A stretch of 9,398 nt of DNA from JBOGFI01 sp050743365 (GCA_050743365.1 JBOGFI010000062.1:1-9398), one strand, 5' to 3'. Positions 1-6,851 are shown, counted from the stretch's first letter. Translations and numbers: made by a program. Notes: generated by a model from the letters alone, not told the origin.

Positions 1-2
1 CC

Positions 3-1439
3 GCCGCAACCGTGCGCGCCGCCCGCCGGGCCGGACGGGCGGGCGGGCCGGTCGCCCAGCTGACGGGCACCGTCCTGCGCCGGTTCCGGTCCGACGACGT
101 CGGGCTCGTCGTCACCTGGGACGATGCTCGCCTCGACGCCGTGCTCGACCGGTGGGAGGGCGAGCTCTCGCACGGCCTCCGGGACGGCGCGCTCGAGTTC
201 CAGGGCGCCGAGGTGGTCGTGGTCGAGCCGAGGTCGGGCTTCGGGCTGAAGCGCCGCGAGGCGAAGCGGCGGATCGAGGCGGCGCTGCGCGCCGGCGCCG
301 GCAAGGTGATCGAGCTGCCGGTCGGGCGCTCCGACCCCACAATCGACAGGAAGGCGGTGGAGCGTGCCGCCGCCCGGGCCCGGAGCATCCTCGCGGCGCC
401 GCTCACCCTCACGATCGAGGGCCTGCCGATCACGGTCACCCCCGAGCAGGTGGGGCCGGCGATCACCGCGACGCCGAAGGCCGGCGAGCTGGAGCTCGGC
501 GTCGACCCCGGCCGGCTACGGGAGACCATCGGGCCCGCGATCGCCCCGTTCGAGCTGGCGCCCGTCGACGCGTCGTGGGCGGTCGACGGGACGACCGCCA
601 CCGTCGTGCCCGCCACCCCCGGGCGGGCGGTCGACCTCCGCCCGGTGGCGGCGGCGATCCTCGCCGAGCAGCGCTCCATCACCGGCGCCGTCGTCGAGGC
701 GCCGGCCGCGCTGACCACCGAGGCCGCGCAGGCGCTGAACATCACCGAGAAGGTGTCGGAGTTCACCACCACCTACGGAGCCGGCCAGGCGCGGGTGTCC
801 AACATCCACCGGGCCGCCGACCTCGTCAACAACGCGGTAGTGCGACCGGGCGAGACGTTTTCGCTCAACGACAGGCTCGGGCCGCGTCGGTGCGAGCTCG
901 GCTGGGTGCCGGCGCCCGCGTTCGCGACCGACGAGGGCTTCTACCAGGAGTGTGGTGGTGGCGTGAGCCAGTTCTCGACCACGCTGTTCAACGCGACGTT
1001 CTTCGGCGGTTACCAGGACGTCGACCACACGCCGCACTCGATCTTCATCTCGCGCTACCCGATGGGCCGTGAGGCGACGCTCAACTACGGCTCCATCGAC
1101 AACAGGTTCAAGAACGACTCCGGCTCCGGCGTGCTGATCGTCACGAGCCACACCGCCACCTCGGTGACGGTGGCGTACTACGGAAACCGGGAGGGCAAGA
1201 CCGTGCGGGCCGAGGGCCCCAACGTCATCGAGGAGATCCCGGTTGCGATCGAGTACGTCGACAACCCGTTCCTGCCGGCCGGACAGGAGCAGGCCGTGTC
1301 GGGTGAGAACGGCTATGTCGGGTACAAGGTCGAGAACTTCCGCGTCATCGAGCGGCCGGGCCAGCCCCCGCAGCGGGAGCGCTTCTACTGGGAGTACGAC
1401 ATGCGCCCCCGGAAGCTCTACCGGGGCACGCAACCGTGA
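3..1439 (+). CDS. VanW-family protein with PG_binding_4 repeats (5' partial)
   Basis: Probable cell-envelope protein of the VanW / YoaR type. Counting from the GTG at 12, residues about 20-105 and 130-225 look like two PG_binding_4 (putative peptidoglycan-binding) domains. Residues about 246-395 are the VanW domain, with GGGVSQFSTTLFNA (315-328) and HTPHSIFISRYPMGREATL (339-357). The usual Cys of GGGICQ is Ser here, as in the actinobacterial forms I remember. The tail (about 395-475) resembles the G5-like end often found after VanW. The protein here has no signal peptide or membrane helix. The reading frame is open to the window edge, and the first residues (ATVRAARRAGRAGG) match the inside of a PG_binding_4 domain. 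I therefore infer that the true start, with a membrane anchor, lies upstream and that GTG 12 is not the start. The biochemical function of VanW domains is unsettled, and no link to vancomycin resistance is implied. Confidence 0.88.
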   Translation, partial: AATVRAARRAGRAGGPVAQLTGTVLRRFRSDDVGLVVTWDDARLDAVLDRWEGELSHGLRDGALEFQGAEVVVVEPRSGFGLKRREAKRRIEAALRAGAGKVIELPVGRSDPTIDRKAVERAAARARSILAAPLTLTIEGLPITVTPEQVGPAITATPKAGELELGVDPGRLRETIGPAIAPFELAPVDASWAVDGTTATVVPATPGRAVDLRPVAAAILAEQRSITGAVVEAPAALTTEAAQALNITEKVSEFTTTYGAGQARVSNIHRAADLVNNAVVRPGETFSLNDRLGPRRCELGWVPAPAFATDEGFYQECGGGVSQFSTTLFNATFFGGYQDVDHTPHSIFISRYPMGREATLNYGSIDNRFKNDSGSGVLIVTSHTATSVTVAYYGNREGKTVRAEGPNVIEEIPVAIEYVDNPFLPAGQEQAVSGENGYVGYKVENFRVIERPGQPPQRERFYWEYDMRPRKLYRGTQP

Positions 1440-1467
1440 GCCCTCGCCGCCAATAGGCTTCACCGGC

Positions 1468-2457
1468 GTGATCGAGGCCTGGCGCTACCTCCACGACGTC
1501 GCAGATCGCGAGCGGGTGGCATTCGACCGGCTGGCGGACGCCATCGAGCCAAAGAAGGGGCTGCTGTGGATTGATGCGGCGGCCCCCACCGCCGACGAGC
1601 TCGTCACGCTCGTCGACCAGCTCGGCGTCAACGACCTCGTCAGTGAAGACCTTCGCCAGGGGCACCAACGCACCAAACTCGAACGCTACGAGGACGAGTA
1701 CCACGTCGCGGTGCACGACTGCCGCCTCGTGGGAGATCGGTTGGTGGTCCGCGAGGTCGACGTCGTCTTCGGCGAAGGTTGGCTCCTCTCGGTGCGCCAG
1801 CGCGCCGACGACCCCGACGACCCGGAGCCGTTCGACTCGGGGCCGGTCGCGCGTCGCTTCGAGCTCCAGCAGGTGGAGCGCGGGACAACCGACGAGGGGT
1901 TCCTCCTGTGGGCGATGCTCGACGTGATCGTCGACTGCTACTTCGACGTCACCGACGCGGTCGACGATCGGATCGACGCGATCGAGCAGATCGTCTTCGA
2001 TGCGGGTACGCAGGGCGAGATGCCCCGCGAGCTCTTCGACCTCCGCCGCATGCTCGTCGAGTTCCGTCGCGTCATCGCCCCCCTCCGGGAGGTGGTCAAC
2101 GAGCTGCTTCGGCGTGAGGCCCCCGGCATCGGCCCGGTGGCACTCGCCCATCTCCAGGACGTGTTCGACCACGTACTGCGGGTGGGCGAGTTGGTCGAGT
2201 CGCAGCGCGAGCTGCTTACCGGGTTGCTCGAGGCGAATCTCGCTGTCTCGTCGAATCGCATGAACGAGGTAATGAAGCGCATGACGTCGTGGGGGGCGAT
2301 CCTGCTCGGCTCGACGCTGATCGCCGGTATCTACGGCATGAACTTCCGGCACATGCCGGAGCTCGACTGGTACCTCGGCTACCCGATGGCACTGACGATG
2401 ATGCTGGCGCTCACCGTTGGGCTGTACACGTACTTCAAGCGCCGCGACTGGCTCTGA
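1468..2457 (+). CDS. corA: CorA-family magnesium/cobalt transporter
   Basis: Pentameric inner-membrane channel for Mg2+ (also Co2+ or Ni2+ in the family), 329 residues, the usual CorA length. The N-terminal cytoplasmic domain contains GLLWIDAAAPTADEL and the EDLRQGHQRTKLERYEDEYHVAV segment typical of CorA. A long helical region follows, with the bundle (residues about 180-270) ending in SSNRMNEVMKRMT. Then come TM1 (about 272-292), the signature YGMNF with GMN at 290-292, a short periplasmic loop with MPELDW, TM2 (about 305-323) and a basic end KRRDWL. The reading frame is open further upstream, but that part is the shadow of the VanW gene. GTG 1468 gives a family-length protein starting 28 bp after the VanW stop. 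No clear Shine-Dalgarno is visible. Same strand and close spacing suggest an operon with the VanW gene. Whether it carries Mg2+ or another metal (for example the ZntB-like subgroup) cannot be decided from sequence alone. Confidence 0.95.
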   Translation: MIEAWRYLHDVADRERVAFDRLADAIEPKKGLLWIDAAAPTADELVTLVDQLGVNDLVSEDLRQGHQRTKLERYEDEYHVAVHDCRLVGDRLVVREVDVVFGEGWLLSVRQRADDPDDPEPFDSGPVARRFELQQVERGTTDEGFLLWAMLDVIVDCYFDVTDAVDDRIDAIEQIVFDAGTQGEMPRELFDLRRMLVEFRRVIAPLREVVNELLRREAPGIGPVALAHLQDVFDHVLRVGELVESQRELLTGLLEANLAVSSNRMNEVMKRMTSWGAILLGSTLIAGIYGMNFRHMPELDWYLGYPMALTMMLALTVGLYTYFKRRDWL

Positions 2458-4861
2458 CTCGCGCGCCCACACGCTGGCCGGCCGCCGCGGCCCTGCTGCG
2501 CATCCGCCACCCCACCTCGAGCAGCACCGCCGCGCCACCCGCGATCACGGCCACCTCCACGAGCACCGTGTCGCGGGGCAGCTCGAGGGCGTAGAAGTCG
2601 CGGCCGGCCGGCACGAGGAGCGCCAAGGCGAAGGCGGCGACCATCGCCCCCATGAGGAGGCCGCGCCACGGTGTCAGGGGCCGAGCGAGGATGACGAGCA
2701 CCCAGAGGCCGATGACCAGCAGCACCAGCGCCGCGGTAGTGCGCGCCTCGTCCAGGCTGACGCCAGGCTGCTCGCGGGCCAGCGCGTAGGCGCCGAACGT
2801 CGCGCCGGCGGCGACGAAGCCGGCCGGGATCGTGAAGCGCGCCACCCGGCGTACGAACCCGGGAACGTACCGCTGCGTGTTGGGCGCGAGCGAGAGGAAG
2901 AACGCCGGGATGCCGATGGTGAGACTGCCCACGAGCGTGAGGTGCCGGGGCAGGAACGGGTAGGGCAGCTGCGCGACCCCGACCGCGATGGCGAGGAGCA
3001 GGGCGTAGACGGTCTTCGTGACGAACAGATTGGCCACCCGCTCGATGTTGGCGATGACCCTTCGCCCCTCCGCGACTACCCCGGGCATCGTGGCGAAGCG
3101 CCCGTCGAGCAGCACCAGCTGCGCGACCGCCCGGGTGGCCGCCGCCCCCGACCCCATGGCCACGCCGATGTCGGCCAGCTTGAGGGCGAGGGCGTCGTTC
3201 ACGCCGTCGCCCGTCATCGCCACGACGTGCCCCCTCGCCTGGAGCGCCCGCACCATGGCCTGCTTCTGGTGGGGTGAGACCCGCCCGTACACCGTGTGCT
3301 CCTCGAGCACGTCGGCCAGGGCCCCCTCGTCCTCCGGCAGCGTGCGCGCGTCCACCGGGTCACCGGCGCGGGGCAAGCCGACCCGCTGCGCCACCGCGCC
3401 GACCGTGCGCGGGTTGTCGCCCGAGATCACCTTCAGCTCGACTCCCTGTTCGGCGAAGTAGCGCAGCGTGTCGGCGGCGTCGGGTCGCACCTTCTCCTCC
3501 AGGAGCACGAGCGCGGCGGGCTCGATCACCGACGGGAGTTCATCGCCGGTCAGGGGAGAGCGCGCCCGGGCGAGGAGCAGTACCCGCGAGCCCGAGGCCG
3601 CGAGCTCGTCGGCCTGGGTCCGCACCGGGTCGGCGGCGGGCGCGTGCCCCCACACCATCTCGGGCGCGCCGAAGACCCACGCGCCGTTGTCACCGAAGGC
3701 GGCTGCGCTCCATTTCCGAGCGGACGAGAACGGCACTACGAGCGTCCGCTCCCAGCCGTCCGGAGGCGGGAAGGCGTACCCGATCGCCCGTAGGGTGGTG
3801 TTGGCGTTCTCGTCGTCGGCGAGAGCGCCGAGCGCACCCTCCACGGCGACGAGGTCGACCTCGCCCACGAGGTCGAGGCGGTCGAAGACGACCTCGCCCT
3901 CGGTGAGGGTGCCGGTCTTGTCCAGGCACACCACGTCGACCCGGGCCAGGCCCTCGACCGCGGGCAGCTCCTGCACGAGCACCTTGCGACGGGCGAGGGT
4001 CACCGCGGCCACCGCGAAGGCGATGCTGGTGAGGAGCACGAGCCCCTCCGGGACCATGCCCACGACGCCGGCGACCGCGCCGGTGAGCGCCTCACGCCAG
4101 TCGTCGTCGCTAATGCGGAACTGCGTGAACAGCAGCAGCGCCGCCGTCGGGAAAATCGCCCACGTGACGTAGCGCAGGATCTGGTTGATGCCGGCGACGA
4201 GCTCCGAGTGCACCAGTGTGAACCGGCGAGCCTCGGCAGCCAGCTTTCGTGCGTAGGCGTCCGCCCCGACCCGGGTGGCCTGGAACCGCCCCGCGCCCGC
4301 GACGACGAAGCTGCCCGACAGCACCTCGTTGTCGGCACGCTTGGCCACCGGCTCCGACTCGCCCGTGAGCAGCGACTCGTCGACCTCGAGCCCGTCGACG
4401 GCGCGGACGAGCCCGTCGGCGGGGATCTGGTCGCCGGTGCGTAGATCGACCAGCTCGTCGAGCACGACCTCCTCGACCGCCACCTCCTGGCTCCGCCCGT
4501 CCCGCACCACCCGGGCGCGCGGCGCGCTGAGCACCGCCAAGCGGTCGAGGGTGCGCTTGGCCCGCACCTCCTGCACGATCCCGATGAGGGTGTTGGCGAC
4601 CAGCACGATGCCGAACAGGGCGTCGTTGAGCGGCCCTGCGATCAGGATGACGACGAGCATCGTGCCGAGGATGGCGTTGAAGCGCGTGAAGACGTTGGCC
4701 TTGACGATCTCGCCCAGTGTCCTGCTGGTGCGCTCACCGGTGTCGTTGACCTGTCCGCGCCCGACCCGCGCCTCGACTTCGGCCACGGTCAGCCCGCGTT
4801 CGGACGTCTCGTACGCCGTCGTGGGCGCGGCGGGATCGCCGGTCAGCGGCGAGACGGCCAC
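2435..4861 (-). CDS. ctpE: CtpE-like P-type cation-transporting ATPase (HAD-IC)
   Basis: ATP-driven cation pump of the cytoplasmic membrane. From GTG 4861 the protein has 808 residues. In order: N-terminal SERGLTVAEVEARVGRGQVND, the ANVFTRFNAILG helix region (M1-M2 about 57-93), actuator motif TGES (166-169), M4 with VPEGL (PEGL at 271-274), phosphorylation site DKTGTLT (Asp314), nucleotide-binding KWSAA (about 383), KVISGDN (about 477), hinge TGDGVND (550-556), and about six C-terminal helices. All catalytic motifs are intact. There is no N-terminal heavy-metal-binding domain and no CPC motif, which argues against a Cu/Zn P1B pump. The sequence strongly resembles mycobacterial CtpE, reported to take part in Ca2+ uptake, so calcium is the best substrate guess. 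An in-frame TTG at 4984 would add 41 residues of low-complexity sequence and overlap the divergent PASTA gene. I prefer the GTG. The 3' end overlaps corA by 23 bp, tail to tail. Confidence 0.93.
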   Translation of the reverse strand: MAVSPLTGDPAAPTTAYETSERGLTVAEVEARVGRGQVNDTGERTSRTLGEIVKANVFTRFNAILGTMLVVILIAGPLNDALFGIVLVANTLIGIVQEVRAKRTLDRLAVLSAPRARVVRDGRSQEVAVEEVVLDELVDLRTGDQIPADGLVRAVDGLEVDESLLTGESEPVAKRADNEVLSGSFVVAGAGRFQATRVGADAYARKLAAEARRFTLVHSELVAGINQILRYVTWAIFPTAALLLFTQFRISDDDWREALTGAVAGVVGMVPEGLVLLTSIAFAVAAVTLARRKVLVQELPAVEGLARVDVVCLDKTGTLTEGEVVFDRLDLVGEVDLVAVEGALGALADDENANTTLRAIGYAFPPPDGWERTLVVPFSSARKWSAAAFGDNGAWVFGAPEMVWGHAPAADPVRTQADELAASGSRVLLLARARSPLTGDELPSVIEPAALVLLEEKVRPDAADTLRYFAEQGVELKVISGDNPRTVGAVAQRVGLPRAGDPVDARTLPEDEGALADVLEEHTVYGRVSPHQKQAMVRALQARGHVVAMTGDGVNDALALKLADIGVAMGSGAAATRAVAQLVLLDGRFATMPGVVAEGRRVIANIERVANLFVTKTVYALLLAIAVGVAQLPYPFLPRHLTLVGSLTIGIPAFFLSLAPNTQRYVPGFVRRVARFTIPAGFVAAGATFGAYALAREQPGVSLDEARTTAALVLLVIGLWVLVILARPLTPWRGLLMGAMVAAFALALLVPAGRDFYALELPRDTVLVEVAVIAGGAAVLLEVGWRMRSRAAAAGQRVGARVRASRGA

Positions 4862-4935
4862 GGCGTGACGGTAGCCGACGTCGATACGCTCGCTGGTGCG
4901 ATGAGTGACGGCTCTCCGAGCGCGGAGGCGAACGG

Positions 4936-4971
4936 CCCGAAGGGCGCCGGCCGGGCATCCCGGCCGGCGAG
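4936..4971 (+). repeat. structured repeat, copy 1 (hairpin before PASTA start)
   Basis: A 36-nt unit: CCCGAAGGG (4936-4944, itself able to form a 3-bp stem with a GAA loop), then 11-bp perfectly complementary arms 4945-4955 and 4959-4969 around a CAT loop, then AG. It ends one base before the GTG at 4972, in the spacer between the divergent ATPase and PASTA genes. A second copy with compensated stem changes lies at 5351-5386. There is no T-run, so it is not a typical intrinsic terminator. It could be a REP/MITE-like dispersed repeat or an RNA or protein-binding element at the ribosome-entry site. Confidence 0.75.
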
Positions 4972-5406
4972 GTGAGCCGACCAATCAAGGAGGACGGCGC
5001 CACCGGCCCGGGCGGCACGCTGCTCGATGCGATCGCCGGGTGGCTCGCGCCGAGCCGGCGCAAGCAGAGGGTGACCGTCCCCGAGCTACGCGGCCGGAAC
5101 GTGAGTGACACGCGGTTCGTCGCCGCGCAGGCCGATGTGCGCCTGCGCATCGTGCGCCTCCAGCTGCGCCCCGCGGCCGCCGACGGCTACGTCGTCGGGC
5201 AGGATCCCCCCGCCGGCGCGCGTGTCCGGCCGGGCAGCACCGTCACGCTGATCGTGCAGCACCCTGACGCCGAATCGCCGGGCGACGACCAGCTAGGAAG
5301 GCCTGCCAGCCCGTTGCTGGCCGCCAGGATTGCGCGGGAGCGGCGCGCGTCCCGAAGGGCGGGCGCCGGGTACCCCGGCGCCCGAGCGAGCGCGACCAGG
5401 AGTTAG
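4972..5406 (+). CDS. small PASTA-domain protein
   Basis: 144 residues, with a single PASTA domain at about 34-98 (VTVPELRGRNVSDTRFVAAQA, then GYVVGQDPPAGARVRPGSTVTLIVQ). PASTA domains usually form the extracellular sensor part of PknB-type Ser/Thr kinases and some penicillin-binding proteins, where they bind peptidoglycan. Here the domain stands alone. The first 33 residues have only a weakly hydrophobic stretch (LLDAIAGWLAP) and no convincing signal peptide or membrane helix. Its location and function are therefore open. The C-terminal 45 residues are low-complexity and basic, and residues about 127-139 are encoded by repeat copy 2. GTG 4972 is the first possible start in this frame. It has no Shine-Dalgarno and sits directly behind a stable hairpin. 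GTG 5071 would begin exactly at the domain and has no spaced ribosome site. The gene is divergent from the ATPase. The stop TAG at 5404-5406 lies within about 30 bp of the IS left end, so the tail may be altered by that event. Confidence 0.72.
   Translation: MSRPIKEDGATGPGGTLLDAIAGWLAPSRRKQRVTVPELRGRNVSDTRFVAAQADVRLRIVRLQLRPAAADGYVVGQDPPAGARVRPGSTVTLIVQHPDAESPGDDQLGRPASPLLAARIARERRASRRAGAGYPGARASATRS
5305..5321. repeat. short perfect inverted repeat
   Basis: GCCAGC (5305-5310) and GCTGGC (5316-5321) are perfect 6-bp arms around a 5-nt loop, inside the low-complexity 3' part of the PASTA gene. In such GC-rich DNA this could be chance. It is recorded because it adds to the unusual density of hairpins in this stretch. 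Confidence 0.35.
5351..5386 (+). repeat. structured repeat, copy 2 (inside 3' end of PASTA gene)
   Basis: Same layout as the copy at 4936-4971: CCCGAAGGG (5351-5359), 11-bp perfect arms 5360-5370 and 5374-5384, loop TAC, then AG. Compared with copy 1, stem positions 3, 4 and 5 of the left arm change from CCG to GGC. The facing bases change to match (4947-4967 becomes 5362-5382, 4948-4966 becomes 5363-5381, 4949-4965 becomes 5364-5380). The structure is thus kept while the sequence changes. It lies in the coding sequence, about 20 bp before the stop codon. Confidence 0.75.
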
Positions 5407-5433
5407 TCGCAGTGGCCCCTGGCGGGGCCGCCA

Positions 5434-5449
5434 TGAAGTGATGAAACTC
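5434..5449. repeat. IS110 element, left inverted repeat
   Basis: TGAAGTG followed by ATG and AAACTC. Without the ATG it is the exact reverse complement of 6852-6864. It marks the left end or subterminal region of the IS. Confidence 0.6.
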
Positions 5450-5608
5450 GGTGTGGGCCGCCCGGTGACGTCGTGTTGTCCTTGGTGTTGTCCATCCCGT
5501 GAGTTAGTCGGGCGTGGGGATCTCGGGCACCAGGCAGTGTTGCTTCGAGCACGAACTTCAGATTCCTTGCGATGAGGTCCCTGCGGGCGGTCCTTGTCAT
5601 CGAGGCGA
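5450..5608 (+). ncRNA. candidate IS110 bridge RNA region (hypothetical)
   Basis: IS110-group elements are known to encode a bridge RNA in the noncoding DNA between the left end and the recombinase gene. Here that space holds about 160-200 nt, the right size. Visible structure includes a 12-nt-period tandem repeat with GTGTTGTCC at 5473-5481 and 5485-5493, and a hairpin with an internal loop in which CGATGA (5570-5575) pairs with TCATCG (5597-5602) and CCC (5579-5581) with GGG (5585-5587). Two short matches recall guide segments: ACTTCAGA (5555-5562) equals the element's right end at 6859-6866, and GAGTTAGTCG (5501-5510) equals the left flank at 5400-5409. RNA boundaries are not known and may reach outside the coordinates given. 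The existence of the RNA is inferred from the family. Confidence 0.45.
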
Positions 5609-5614
5609 GGAGGG
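5609..5614 (+). promoter_or_regulatory. ribosome binding site of IS110 transposase
   Basis: GGAGGG lies four bases before ATG 5619. It fixes the start at this ATG rather than at in-frame codons further upstream (from 5514), which would run through the noncoding left part of the IS. Confidence 0.75.
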
Positions 5615-5618
5615 TTCG

Positions 5619-6848
5619 ATGGACATCATCGTCGAGCGCTGCGCGGGACTCGATGTGCACAAGGACACGGTCGTGGCCTGTGTGCGTGTCCCCGGGTCCG
5701 GGCGCAAGCGCGAGGAGGTGGTCGCCACCTTCGGCACCACGACCGTGGAACTGCTGGCGCTGCGTGACTGGTTGGTCGCCCACGGGGTGACGCTCGTGGG
5801 GATGGAATCGACGGGCGTGTACTGGAAACCGGTGTTCTATGTGCTCGAGGACGCGCTCGAGTGCTGGCTGCTCAACGCCCGGCACCTGCGTAACGTCCCC
5901 GGTCGCAAGACCGACGTGTCCGATGCTGCCTGGATCGCTGGGCTGGTCGAGCACGGCCTGGTCCGGCCGAGCTTCGTGCCGCCCAAGCCGATCCGGGAGT
6001 TGCGCAACCTCACCCGCTATCGGCGGGCTCAGATCGAGGAGCGAACCCGGGAAGTTCAGCGTCTCGACAAGGTGCTCCAAGACGCCGGCATCAAGTTGTC
6101 GTCGGTCGCCAGCAACGTTCTCGGTGTGTCGGGCCGGGCCATGCTCGAAGCCCTCGTCGCCGGCAGCGACGATCCCGCCGTCCTCGCCGAGCTCGCCCGC
6201 GGCGTCCTGCGCAAGAAGCTCCCGATGTTGCGCGACGCGCTACAGGGTCGCTTCGGCGCGCACCACGCGCTCCTCGTCGGCCAGATCCTGGCCAAGCTCG
6301 ACTTCCTCGATGAGGCCATCGAGCACCTGTCGGTCGAGATCGACCGGGTGATCGCCCCTTTCGAAGCTGAGATCGAGCTGCTGGTCACGATCCCCGGCGT
6401 CCAGCGTCGCAGCGCTCAGGAACTCATCGCCGAGACCGGCGTCGACATGACCCGCTTCGAGACCTCCGAGCGGCTCGCATCGTGGGCCGGCATGTGCCCC
6501 GGTCACCACGAATCGGCCGGCAAGCAGCGCGGTGGGCGCGCACGACCCGGCCCCAAATGGCTCCAGCGCACTCTCCGAGAATCAGCCAAGGCGGCCGGCC
6601 GCACCAAGGACACCTACCTCGGCGCGCAATACACACGCCTGCGCGGCCGACGCGGACCCGCCAAAGCGACCAAGGCCGTCGGGCACTCGATCCTCGTCGC
6701 CGCGTTCCACATCCTGCGCGACGGCGTCGCCTACCACGACCTCGGCGCCGACTGGTTCAACCGCCTCCGACCCCAACAACACGCCCGCCGGCTCATCCAC
6801 CAGCTCGAGGCCCTCGGCTATCACGTCACAATCAACCAAGCCGCGTAA
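5619..6848 (+). CDS. IS110-family DEDD transposase (bridge-RNA-type recombinase)
   Basis: 409 residues, the normal length. The N-terminal RuvC-like DEDD domain shows GLDVHKDTVVACV (Asp12), GMESTGVYW (Glu63) and KTDVSDAAWIA (Asp99, Asp102). A coiled middle part follows (about 130-250). The C-terminal Transposase_20 domain starts with TIPGVQRRSAQELIAETG and carries SWAGMCPGHHESAGK, with Ser299 at the position of the catalytic serine known in IS621. All five expected catalytic residues are present and there is no frameshift, so the protein could be active. In the family it cuts and rejoins DNA at a dinucleotide core using a bridge RNA that pairs with both donor and target. The ATG has a good Shine-Dalgarno. 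The gene ends 16 bp before the right inverted repeat. Long ORFs on the opposite strand here are shadows. Confidence 0.95.
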   Translation: MDIIVERCAGLDVHKDTVVACVRVPGSGRKREEVVATFGTTTVELLALRDWLVAHGVTLVGMESTGVYWKPVFYVLEDALECWLLNARHLRNVPGRKTDVSDAAWIAGLVEHGLVRPSFVPPKPIRELRNLTRYRRAQIEERTREVQRLDKVLQDAGIKLSSVASNVLGVSGRAMLEALVAGSDDPAVLAELARGVLRKKLPMLRDALQGRFGAHHALLVGQILAKLDFLDEAIEHLSVEIDRVIAPFEAEIELLVTIPGVQRRSAQELIAETGVDMTRFETSERLASWAGMCPGHHESAGKQRGGRARPGPKWLQRTLRESAKAAGRTKDTYLGAQYTRLRGRRGPAKATKAVGHSILVAAFHILRDGVAYHDLGADWFNRLRPQQHARRLIHQLEALGYHVTINQAA

Positions 6849-6851
6849 CGG

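Noticed and set aside
516..1463. Long minus-strand ORF opposite the VanW gene (and 152-1072 plus in another frame)
   Set aside because: Shadow frames of high-GC coding DNA. The plus-strand product has clear VanW and PG_binding_4 motifs.
1345..2538. 397-codon minus-strand ORF opposite corA
   Set aside because: No domain recognised. The plus-strand CorA with its GMN motif explains the region.
2417..3277. 286-codon plus-strand ORF opposite the ATPase 3' half
   Set aside because: Arg/Gly/His-rich antisense shadow. The ATPase frame has all the catalytic motifs.
4936..4971. Structured repeat copy 1 read as an intrinsic terminator
   Set aside because: There is no T-run on either side, and it sits before a start codon between divergent genes, where no transcript needs to end.
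5403..6080. 225-codon minus-strand ORF across the IS left end and transposase start
   Set aside because: Antisense to a clear DEDD transposase and to the noncoding left region. Composition is shadow-like and no domain is seen.
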